Source: Chloroflexota bacterium
GTDB lineage: Bacteria > Chloroflexota > Anaerolineae > J102
NCBI GenBank assembly: GCA_013152695.1
Contig: JAADFV010000126.1
Span: forward strand, 1-12,457
Length of the DNA: 12,457 bases
Reading direction: 5' to 3'
Made by a program: the position numbers and the translations under genes. Each line of letters starts with the position of its first letter. The stretch's first letter is position 1. The notes below the pieces were generated by a model. It had not been told where the DNA came from and made no database searches. It was given only the letters and a program-made list of their open reading frames with translations. This document shows positions 1-6,266 of the stretch, in pieces.

Positions 1-109
1 CATTTCGGCCTGGTTTACCGGTTTTCCGTTCTACATGTTCCTTGTCAACTTGTTCTGAAAATAGAATGAAGTAGCGCCACCCGTGTTGCCTGTTTTCTGA
101 CTATCCGGA

Positions 110-148
110 CATTGGGTAGCACCGACGAAATGCCGGTGCCACCCAATG
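110..148 (-). terminator. 15-bp stem-loop downstream of the solute-binding protein gene; terminator-like or dispersed repeat
   Basis: CATTGGGT (110-117) pairs with ACCCAATG (141-148), and GCACCG (119-124) pairs with CGGTGC (134-139), leaving a 9-nt loop at 125-133. On the minus strand the single non-complementary position (118/140) becomes a G-U pair, so the transcript of the upstream gene would carry a continuous 15-bp stem starting about 20 nt after its stop codon. No U-tract follows, so it is not a textbook intrinsic terminator. It may end or protect the mRNA 3' end, or be one copy of a dispersed palindromic repeat. Nothing else recognisable was seen in 1-109. Confidence 0.5.
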
Positions 149-167
149 CAAAGTATGGGGGAAGGGA

Positions 168-1619
168 TCAGTAGGTGGGTGGTTGCCAGTCGGGATGTGC
201 AGCCAACCACTCCTCTTGTACTTGTTTCATCTGGGCCACGGCGTCTTGCCAGGCTTCTTCAGGATCGGTGCCACCGACATAGATGTGCTGGAACATCAAA
301 TCGATGATGCCACCCTTGGAGAAGATAGGACCGCCCCAGGGAGGACCGTAATCTTTCTTGATGAAGTTGCAGCCTTCGACAGAACCCATATTGTTGGCAG
401 GATGGTTGGTGTAGGCAGCATTTTCATTGAAGAAAGCCAGCCAATCGGAATGTCTCTTGGCATAATCACTATCCCAATTCTCCAGCATCTTCGCCACCGA
501 TTTGATGGGCGGTACCATGTGACCAATGACGGTCGCATCGTAACGAGCAAGACGATCGCCGCTGAGGAAGAACTGCAGGAAATCCTTGGCTGTTTCCGGG
601 TATTTCGTGTTGGCAGAGATGGCAATGCGACTCCAGGAACCATAGGTGACGTAGGGGCTGTCGGGTCTGGTGGCCCAAGGTAGACGCACAATGTCGGCCT
701 TGTCTTCCAATTGCGGAGCCTGATCAGGCATACGCACACCCAGACGACCAGCGTACACACTCATGGCCGCTTTACCGGTCACAAAGGCCGTAATCTGATC
801 GCCCCAACTGTAATTTTCGAATCCTGGCGGCGCATATTCGGTGAGGGCCACCCATTTTTTAATCGCATCTAAGGCGCCGGGTTGATCGAAAATCAATTCT
901 CCTTGCGGAGTGTAGTAATCCAAGCATTGTTGCCAGAGGAAAGTGGAGAAGAAATTGACAGAGGCATTGGTGGAGCCGGGGATGGAGATCCCGTAAATAC
1001 CTTTGGCCGGATCGGTCAAGGCTTTAGCTGCCGCCATGACCTCTTCATAGTTCGTCGGTGGCTGCAGACCAGCTTCCTCGAAGAGGTCCTTGCGATACCA
1101 GAGTCCGTAAACGCTGGTGGCATAAGGCAAGGCGTAGACCGTGCCGTCGAGCTGATAGTAACTACCCGGCACGTATTCATCGGTGCCGCCGATAGCCTCG
1201 AAAACATCGTTCAGAGGAAGCAAATAGCCGGCTTCAGCCCAATCGCGCGAAAAGGCGGCTTCGATTTCGAAAATGCCGGCATCAGCCCCGGCCGCCAAGA
1301 GGGTGGTGATGCGCTCGCCACGTGTAGCCGGTGTGCCTGTGACGACATCGATGTAGACATCGGGATGATCCTTGTGATACTCATCGATGATTTCCGCCAG
1401 AATGTCGAGCTGGGGCGGATCGGCCTCGGTCGTGAAGAAAGTGAGGGTACGAGGGCCGGTTTCGGGGGCAGGTGTGGGTGTGACCACCACTTCCTTCACC
1501 ACCTCTTTGACGACCTCCTGGGTCACCACTTTCTCGACGACTTCAGGGGTGGGCTGGGCACAAGCTGCCAGGAGCAGCAGCGTCGAAACCAGCACCAAAA
1601 AGAGAAGCAAACGTTTCAT
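168..1619 (-). CDS. ABC transporter extracellular sugar-binding lipoprotein (SBP family 1)
   Basis: Predicted substrate-binding lipoprotein (483 aa) of a carbohydrate ABC importer, anchored outside the membrane and delivering substrate to a MalF/MalG-type permease. Residues 1-20 form a lipoprotein signal (KR, Leu-rich core, lipobox LAAC with Cys20). A low-complexity linker of Pro/Thr and repeated Val-Val-Glu/Lys units follows to about residue 50. The mature part carries the SBP_bac_1 hallmark near YALPYATSVYGLWYRKDLF and an alternating alpha/beta fold. I chose the ATG at 1619 rather than the ORF's upstream ATG at 1661, because GGGAGG (plus 1628-1633) lies 8 nt before it and the signal peptide then begins at MKRLLL. 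The permease gene lies just upstream on the same strand. Substrate cannot be told from sequence; sugar or polyol is inferred from the family. The linker style is typical of Chloroflexota. Confidence 0.93.
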   Translation of the reverse strand: MKRLLLFLVLVSTLLLLAACAQPTPEVVEKVVTQEVVKEVVKEVVVTPTPAPETGPRTLTFFTTEADPPQLDILAEIIDEYHKDHPDVYIDVVTGTPATRGERITTLLAAGADAGIFEIEAAFSRDWAEAGYLLPLNDVFEAIGGTDEYVPGSYYQLDGTVYALPYATSVYGLWYRKDLFEEAGLQPPTNYEEVMAAAKALTDPAKGIYGISIPGSTNASVNFFSTFLWQQCLDYYTPQGELIFDQPGALDAIKKWVALTEYAPPGFENYSWGDQITAFVTGKAAMSVYAGRLGVRMPDQAPQLEDKADIVRLPWATRPDSPYVTYGSWSRIAISANTKYPETAKDFLQFFLSGDRLARYDATVIGHMVPPIKSVAKMLENWDSDYAKRHSDWLAFFNENAAYTNHPANNMGSVEGCNFIKKDYGPPWGGPIFSKGGIIDLMFQHIYVGGTDPEEAWQDAVAQMKQVQEEWLAAHPDWQPPTY

Positions 1620-1674
1620 GACTTCAACCTCCCATGAAATGAAAAGAGAAAAGAAAAACATTCAAAACTGCCTT

Positions 1675-1691
1675 GCCAGGAAAGGCCTGGC
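1675..1691 (-). repeat. intercistronic stem-loop between permease and binding-protein genes
   Basis: GCCAGG (1675-1680) and CCTGGC (1686-1691) form a perfect 6-bp stem with a 5-nt loop in the 100-nt gap between the permease stop and the binding-protein start. On the minus strand it is followed by a T-rich stretch (TTTTGAATGTTTTTC). It could be a weak terminator or attenuator, or an mRNA stability element allowing unequal expression of the two genes. Function is inferred only. Confidence 0.35.
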
Positions 1692-1719
1692 CTGACAGCG
1701 AATCACGAGAGCGGAACTA

Positions 1720-2610
1720 TCAGCCCTTGAGACCACCACCGCCCCAGCCGGCAATGAGATAGCGCTGCAAGAAGATGTAGAACAGAACCAGGGGCAGACT
1801 GATCATGACACCGGCCGCCATCAACACGCCCCAAGAGTAAATCCAGTCTTCGGACAGGAAGGTGGCGACACCGGCGCTGAGAGTGGTTTTGGTCGAACTG
1901 AATATGAGGATGGAAGCAAAAAGGAATTCTTGCCAGGTCACACTAAACACAAAGATGCCGGTTGAGATCATCCCCGGCATGGCCTGGGGCAGGATCACCT
2001 TGTAAAACGCCTGGAAACGTGTGGCACCATCCACCATGGCCGCGTCCTCCAGCTCCACAGGAATGCCCTGAAAATACGAACGCAACATCCACAACCCCAC
2101 CGGCAATCGTGTCCCCACATAGACCAAAGTCAAACCCAGCATGGAGTTGGTGAGATGGAGCTTGAAGAGGATGAAAAACAGGGGCACGACAAGGATGATC
2201 GGGGGCATCATGTACGCCATCAGAGTCATGCGACCGAATATCTCGAAAAGCCGGTAACGGAAACGAGTCATGGCGTAGGCGGCCATGGCCGAAAGCAGGA
2301 TCACCGATAAGGTCGTCGCCGTAGCAAGGATAGCGCTGTTGCGCATCCACAAACCAAAGCGTGTCACCCGGAATAGCGTGGCGTAGTTTTCCAGGGTGGG
2401 ATGCTGCGGAATTATCGTCTGATGAAAGGCATAGGTCTCGGCATCGGGCTTGATCGAGGAGATAAAGACCCAAAATAGGGGCAATACTGCCCAAAGTACG
2501 GCCAAGATCATTAGCACATAGAGGATAAAACGGCGTAATAACCTGACCGCGCGGTAGTAGAAAGCAGACCTTTTCCAGCTGGGTGTTGGGGAAAGTATGG
2601 CTTGGCTCAT
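1720..2610 (-). CDS. carbohydrate ABC transporter permease, MalG type
   Basis: Inner-membrane subunit of a sugar ABC importer (binding-protein-dependent transport, BPD_transp_1 domain), 296 aa from the start chosen. It has a basic N-terminus (RAVRLLRRF), a first membrane helix ending in the MalG-like segment LPLFWVFISSIKPDAETY, then five more hydrophobic segments. The EAA loop, which contacts the ATPase, is EDAAMVDGAT (residues 188-197) followed by the conserved ILPQAMPGM. An in-frame ATG at 2676 would add 22 residues (318 aa), but neither ATG has a good Shine-Dalgarno. I prefer 2610 because the length then matches the family and the 9-bp inverted repeat at 2648-2681 falls outside the coding region. 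Normally MalG pairs with a MalF-type permease encoded beside it; none is in this window. The binding-protein gene follows 100 nt downstream. The start is uncertain; the family is secure. Confidence 0.92.
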   Translation of the reverse strand: MSQAILSPTPSWKRSAFYYRAVRLLRRFILYVLMILAVLWAVLPLFWVFISSIKPDAETYAFHQTIIPQHPTLENYATLFRVTRFGLWMRNSAILATATTLSVILLSAMAAYAMTRFRYRLFEIFGRMTLMAYMMPPIILVVPLFFILFKLHLTNSMLGLTLVYVGTRLPVGLWMLRSYFQGIPVELEDAAMVDGATRFQAFYKVILPQAMPGMISTGIFVFSVTWQEFLFASILIFSSTKTTLSAGVATFLSEDWIYSWGVLMAAGVMISLPLVLFYIFLQRYLIAGWGGGGLKG

Positions 2611-2647
2611 ACTTTCAAGAATATCAGATTTTCTCAGATTGGGAACT

Positions 2648-2681
2648 GCCAAATGGGGGGGATAGCGCTCTGCCATTTGGC
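2648..2681. promoter_or_regulatory. 9-bp inverted repeat upstream of the permease gene (operator or leader hairpin)
   Basis: GCCAAATGG (2648-2656) and CCATTTGGC (2673-2681) are perfect reverse complements with 16 nt between them, about 40-70 nt upstream of the preferred permease start at 2610. As DNA this could be a split operator. As minus-strand RNA it would fold into a 9-bp hairpin that buries the alternative ATG at 2676. It lies in the gap between the response-regulator gene and the permease, a sensible place for control of the transporter. No regulator assignment is possible from sequence. Confidence 0.4.
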
Positions 2682-2791
2682 GGGATGGGACGAAATAGGA
2701 TGGTGTAAAAGTTATGGCCTTCGTTTGAAAGGCGTATCACCCTCAACCATCCGTAGCCCCCCTACTTCCTGCTCCTTTCTCCCCACTACTT

Positions 2792-3463
2792 TTACTGCAC
2801 CAACCCCATCCGCACGGCCTTGACCGCCGCTTGTGTGCGGTCTGTGGCATTGAGTTTTTCCAAAATAGTTTGCACATAGCCTTTGACCGTGCCTGCTTTT
2901 AGCCCCAGAGCATGCGCAATCGCCTGATTGGTCATTCCCTCCACCAACAATCGCAAGACATCCATTTCTCGCGGGGTCAGCGGTTCGACTAAATCAGATT
3001 CCCTTTGCGTCACTCCCAGTTCAGGTTGTGCTAAATCCTGCAATACCCGCTGTAAAAACTGGCGATCCACGCGTGAGACGCCGGCAGCCACAGCATGAAC
3101 GGTCTCCAACAGCTTCTGCCGGGAGATATCTTTGAGAATGAAACCAGAGGCTCCGGCGGCAAGGGAGCGAAGGAGGTAGGTGGTGTTCTGATAGGTGGTG
3201 ACCATGATCACCTGCGAGTGAAAACGGGCCTCTTTGATCGCCTGCAAGGCGGCAATGCCATCCATATCGGGCATACGAATGTCCATTAAGACCACATCGG
3301 GCTTTAGCTTGGCGACAAGGCGAAGTGCCTCTGCCCCACTGGCTGCTTCCCCCACCACCTTGATTTCAGGCGCTTGCAGCATGCTGCGCATGCCTTCGCG
3401 CACCATGGGATGATCATCGACGATGAGGATGGAAATGGGTTTTGCCACAGGTTCTGGATTCAT
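2792..3463 (-). CDS. NarL/FixJ-family response regulator (REC-LuxR HTH)
   Basis: Cytoplasmic DNA-binding response regulator, 223 aa, the usual length for the NarL/FixJ family. The receiver domain (about residues 10-128) has the acidic pair D16-D17 (IVDDHP), the phospho-acceptor D61 in VVLMDIRMPDMDG, conserved Thr in VTT (89-90) and K111 in FILKD. The C-terminal LuxR-type HTH (about 160-223) reads LTPREMDVLRLLVEGMTNQAIA, then GLKAGTVKGYVQTILEKL. Its ATG overlaps the TGA of the histidine kinase gene as ATGA, indicating translational coupling and a cognate pair. The next gene on the strand is the sugar permease. Control of that transporter is an inference from position only. Confidence 0.95.
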   Translation of the reverse strand: MNPEPVAKPISILIVDDHPMVREGMRSMLQAPEIKVVGEAASGAEALRLVAKLKPDVVLMDIRMPDMDGIAALQAIKEARFHSQVIMVTTYQNTTYLLRSLAAGASGFILKDISRQKLLETVHAVAAGVSRVDRQFLQRVLQDLAQPELGVTQRESDLVEPLTPREMDVLRLLVEGMTNQAIAHALGLKAGTVKGYVQTILEKLNATDRTQAAVKAVRMGLVQ

Positions 3464-5763
3464 ATTGATTTACTTTTTTTACAAAGCTCGTTATGTAAAG
3501 GTATTCGAACAGTGATATGAACACCGGCACCGGGGCCGGTTTCAAGACTAAAGGTACCATCGAACATGGCAGCTCGCTCCTGCATTCCCAGCAGCCCGAG
3601 ACGCGCATCCTCCGCTGGCAGCGCCCCCTCGATAAAGCCCTGTCCCCAATCTTGAACCTGTAAAACCAGATCACTTCCCTCGAGTTGCAATTCCAGACGG
3701 ATTTGGCGAGTGCTGGCGTGCTTGCGGGCATTGGCCAGCGCCTCCTGAGCGATGCGGAAGAGGGCAACCTCTAAATCGACGGGAATCTCCAATCCTTCCG
3801 GCAAATCGGTGATAAATTCCAGCTGCCAATTTTCATGCTGACTCATAGTTGCAGCATATTGACGCAGACCGTCGACAAGCCCCAATTCTTCGAGGGCAGC
3901 CGGTCTCAATTCGGCAATGACCCGGCGCGCTTCATCGATGGCAGCCTGAAGACGCGCATGTCCCACTGCCAACTCAGCCCGAGCCTGAGCACTGAGCCCT
4001 TCCGTCATGCTTTCGAGAGTATTCAGGTGCATGTTGGCGCTGATCAATAATTGAATGAGGCCATCGTGTAAATCCAATCCCACCAGGCGGCGCTCTTCCT
4101 CCTGCACATGGGCCAGCTTTTGCAGCACCGTTTGCAGGTGCGCTTCCCGTTCCGCGACCTCCCCGTAAAGACGGGTGTTTTCGATGGCAACGGCCGCCTG
4201 ATCTGCCAGTAAGTCCAAAATGCGTAGATCATCATCACTAAACGTCTCCCGGTCCCGCACAACGACGTGCAAAACCCCTACAACTTTCTGCCCCACAGTC
4301 AAGGGGAGTCCGGCGGCAGCATGAATGTCCCACGTCTGAGCTTGAGCAGAGGCAAAGAGGGGATGACTCTGCGCATGATTGACGAGGACGAGCTCGCCGC
4401 TACGAGCCACCTGCATCACCAGACCATCGGCGCGAGGTGGGCGGGGGGAAGGAGGATGGGGTTTTTGTTGCCAGGCACTGGCGACAAAACGCAAATTCAA
4501 TGGCTGTGCCTCGCTCATAAAAATATGTACTTCCTCAGCACTCACGAGCCGCAATGCAGCCTCGGCGATGGTCTCGAACACAACCTCGGGGTCAAGTGTG
4601 CTGGTCAGCTGCAGACTCACCTGGCGTAGGGCTTCTAATTCAGAGAGGCGTCGCTTGAGACGGCGCTCACGCGAGGAGAGTTCCTGCATCATGCTGTTGA
4701 AGGTGCGGGCCAGGCGGCGCAGTTCAAAACCACCGGGCAATGGCACAGGCTCAGCCAGTTTGCCGGCAGCAACCCGGTCCGCTCCGGCCAGGAGGGCGCG
4801 AATACCCGTGTTCATCTCACGAACCAGGGGGGTGGTCAGTACGACTGCCAAAATAAAGACAAGGGCAGAGGTAAGCAAGCTGGTAAGCATGATAAAACGG
4901 ACAGTTTCCAGCAAATCGGCCCAGGTCTGATTTAGATTTTGCTCGGTGGCAGGTTGGATATTTTCGACGAGTAATTCCTGGCCCATGTGGAAAAGAATAG
5001 CAGCAAAATTAGCAAATTCCGCCAATTGTTTGTCTCGTTCATTGATCAGCCGCAAAGCAATGCCTTGAATATGGGCGAAGGACTCGTTTAGTGTGCGGTC
5101 CCAGTCTTTCTCCTGCGCCGTCGTCGCCAGGAGCTTGTAGCGCTGTTCGGCTTGGTAATAACGAATCGCGGCCTCCGAAAAACGAGTGCGTTCCTCCATC
5201 TGAGGGGAATTCAGGTAGGCAGTCACGGCCAGCAGCATTGCTTGCAAGTTGGTTTGCATGTCGCTGACCGCTTTTTGATACGATGTGTCATGCACACGAC
5301 TTGCCGGCATGGGGCCGGAAAGGAGAAGGTTGGCGGTGTAACGGGCACTTTCCAGCTTCTGCAGGTCAGCGCTCTGCTGATCGCGCAGAGCAATCAGGGA
5401 ACGACCTACTTCTTGCGCAGCGCCGTAATTCTGCCAGAGCTGCTCGACCCAGGCTAACTCGATATCGCTGTGGGCGAGGCCCTCATAATCGCGCAGATGG
5501 GACTCGAAGCGTTGCAAATGATGCTCGAACTGGGTAACAAAGCCGGGCTCACCCTCCATCAAATAGCGATATAGTGCGGCTTCTGCGTCTCGTAGTTCTG
5601 CACGCATTTGTAGAGCGGCTCGCTGCTGGGAGATGCTCATGCGCTCGGCCCTTTGTAAAGCGGCGGGGATTGTGCGCGCCAGATAGCCGAGGGCAGTAAG
5701 ATTAACCGCCAAGGCCAGGCCCCAGAAAGCAGTGAGCAAGAGAAGCTTGGTTTGGATGCGCAT
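3460..5763 (-). CDS. membrane sensor histidine kinase (CHASE3-like, HAMP, GAF, HisKA_3, HATPase)
   Basis: NarX/DesK-class two-component sensor kinase, 767 aa. It has a first membrane helix at about residues 6-28, then an extracytoplasmic helical sensor to about 285. The sensor's opening (YRYLMEGEPGFVTQFEHHL) resembles CHASE3 or four-helix-bundle modules. A second membrane helix lies at about 287-311, followed by HAMP at about 312-365, a short coiled coil and a GAF domain at about 385-533. In HisKA_3 the phospho-acceptor is H566 (LDLHDG). The HATPase domain has N-box N678 (EALANARKHA) and G-box D705 (DWGQGF), with LGLLGMQERA further on. No kinase motif is missing. No Shine-Dalgarno precedes the ATG, and a candidate promoter sits so close that the message may be leaderless. 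The downstream regulator overlaps it by 4 nt. The ligand is unknown; sensing of an extracellular and a GAF-bound cytoplasmic signal is inferred. Confidence 0.94.
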   Translation of the reverse strand: MRIQTKLLLLTAFWGLALAVNLTALGYLARTIPAALQRAERMSISQQRAALQMRAELRDAEAALYRYLMEGEPGFVTQFEHHLQRFESHLRDYEGLAHSDIELAWVEQLWQNYGAAQEVGRSLIALRDQQSADLQKLESARYTANLLLSGPMPASRVHDTSYQKAVSDMQTNLQAMLLAVTAYLNSPQMEERTRFSEAAIRYYQAEQRYKLLATTAQEKDWDRTLNESFAHIQGIALRLINERDKQLAEFANFAAILFHMGQELLVENIQPATEQNLNQTWADLLETVRFIMLTSLLTSALVFILAVVLTTPLVREMNTGIRALLAGADRVAAGKLAEPVPLPGGFELRRLARTFNSMMQELSSRERRLKRRLSELEALRQVSLQLTSTLDPEVVFETIAEAALRLVSAEEVHIFMSEAQPLNLRFVASAWQQKPHPPSPRPPRADGLVMQVARSGELVLVNHAQSHPLFASAQAQTWDIHAAAGLPLTVGQKVVGVLHVVVRDRETFSDDDLRILDLLADQAAVAIENTRLYGEVAEREAHLQTVLQKLAHVQEEERRLVGLDLHDGLIQLLISANMHLNTLESMTEGLSAQARAELAVGHARLQAAIDEARRVIAELRPAALEELGLVDGLRQYAATMSQHENWQLEFITDLPEGLEIPVDLEVALFRIAQEALANARKHASTRQIRLELQLEGSDLVLQVQDWGQGFIEGALPAEDARLGLLGMQERAAMFDGTFSLETGPGAGVHITVRIPLHNELCKKSKSI

Positions 5764-5769
5764 ATTTTA

Positions 5770-5798
5770 AGGCTAAAGCAATAAGCTTCCGGCGTCAA
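5770..5798 (-). promoter_or_regulatory. candidate promoter of the histidine kinase operon (leaderless arrangement)
   Basis: Read on the minus strand, TTGACG (5798-5793) is separated by exactly 17 nt from TAGCCT (5775-5770). The kinase ATG begins at 5763, 7 nt after the -10-like box, so transcription could start at the A of the ATG. The -10 match is poor (3 of 6 to TATAAT). The absence of any Shine-Dalgarno before the ATG fits a leaderless message, but this remains a guess. Confidence 0.35.
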
Positions 5799-5852
5799 GC
5801 AACACATTTATCGAAATGAATTTGGGCAACATTTTGCCATGGATTGTGCCAT

Positions 5853-5867
5853 TTTCCCACGGGGAAA
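5853..5867. promoter_or_regulatory. operator-like palindrome in the divergent intergenic region
   Basis: TTTCCC-ACG-GGGAAA is a perfect 6-bp dyad with a 3-bp centre. It lies about 97 nt upstream of the kinase start and about 82 nt upstream of the predicted 6S RNA start, between two divergent transcription units. The symmetry suggests a dimeric regulator site; the regulator is unknown. Confidence 0.35.
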
Positions 5868-5906
5868 CACGCGAAAACACCCTGTCAAATAGTAGCAATC
5901 GTGTGG

Positions 5907-5935
5907 TTGTCAGCTTGTGAAGTCTGTGCTATCCT
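5907..5935 (+). promoter_or_regulatory. sigma70-type promoter of the 6S RNA gene
   Basis: TTGTCA (5907-5912) and TATCCT (5930-5935) are spaced 17 nt apart, placing the start near 5942, which is exactly where the 5' strand of the RNA closing stem begins. A second -10-like hexamer, TATAAG, lies at 5935-5940. The agreement between promoter geometry and RNA 5' end supports both calls. Confidence 0.6.
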
Positions 5936-5941
5936 ATAAGC

Positions 5942-6125
5942 GTAGCTCCCTTTTATATGCGTGATGCCTCTGAAACGTTTTGAGCCAACACTTCACCTAC
6001 GGGAGCCGGGTCATACCTTGGCGGACGCAATAGCCCTCGTTTGGCAAAGCTGATGCCGGGTCTAGGCTCCCACCTGCGACAGCAGGTTCAAAACTCTCTA
6101 GGCACACGGTATAAAGGGGGACTAC
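5942..6125 (+). ncRNA. ssrS: 6S RNA (SsrS), RNA polymerase-binding regulatory RNA
   Basis: 6S RNA mimics an open promoter and sequesters housekeeping RNA polymerase. The closing stem pairs GTAGCTCCCTTTTATA... (from 5942) with ...TATAAAGGGGGACTAC (to 6125), with a few mismatches. The central bubble has a 5' side with TCTGAAACGTTTTGAGCC and a 3' side carrying the hairpin CCTGC-GACA-GCAGG (6073-6086) before TTCAAAACTCTCTAGG. The upper arm is closed by a perfect 7-bp stem, GGGAGCC (6001-6007) with GGCTCCC (6065-6071). Length (about 184 nt), single long irregular hairpin and large central bubble match the family. A T-run at 6130-6134 follows the 3' end. tmRNA, RNase P and SRP RNA signatures are absent. 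The class is assigned from structure and recalled motifs, not from a covariance search. Confidence 0.82.
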
Positions 6126-6239
6126 ACACTTTTTAATATTGCTGATAGTCCGAGGTCAGAGCTTCGTAGAGGGGTGGATGACTGGAATGGTTGGAGCAGC
6201 AAGGAACTGACGACAAACTTCCTTATTGAGGAGCACACC

Positions 6240-6266
6240 ATGAAACAATGGAGATTGAACTTATGA
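6240..6266 (+). CDS. possible 8-codon leader peptide upstream of the MgtC/DUF4010 gene
   Basis: The ATG at 6240 has the best Shine-Dalgarno of this region (GAGGAG, 6228-6233, 6-nt spacing) and encodes MKQWRLNL before a TGA at 6264-6266. That stop overlaps the in-frame ATG at 6263 of the following gene as ATGA, the classic geometry for translational coupling. It may be a leader ORF or simply a chance reading frame next to an unusual start. Confidence 0.35.
   Translation: MKQWRLNL

Noticed and set aside
882..1637. A 251-aa open frame on the plus strand opposite the binding-protein gene.
   Set aside because: It is antisense to a well-supported lipoprotein gene, has no recognisable domain and no fitting ribosome site.
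1943..2494. A 183-aa minus-strand frame inside the permease gene.
   Set aside because: It is an alternative frame of the clear MalG-type coding sequence, rich in His/Gly/Pro with no domain features.
2717..2733. GCCTT...AAGGC mini-hairpin after the response-regulator gene as a terminator.
   Set aside because: Only a 5-bp stem with a 7-nt loop and no proper U-tract; too weak to call.
5942..6125. tmRNA, RNase P RNA or SRP RNA as the identity of the intergenic RNA.
   Set aside because: No tRNA-like acceptor end or tag ORF, no RNase P core words, and no SRP tetraloop motif; the fold matches 6S instead.
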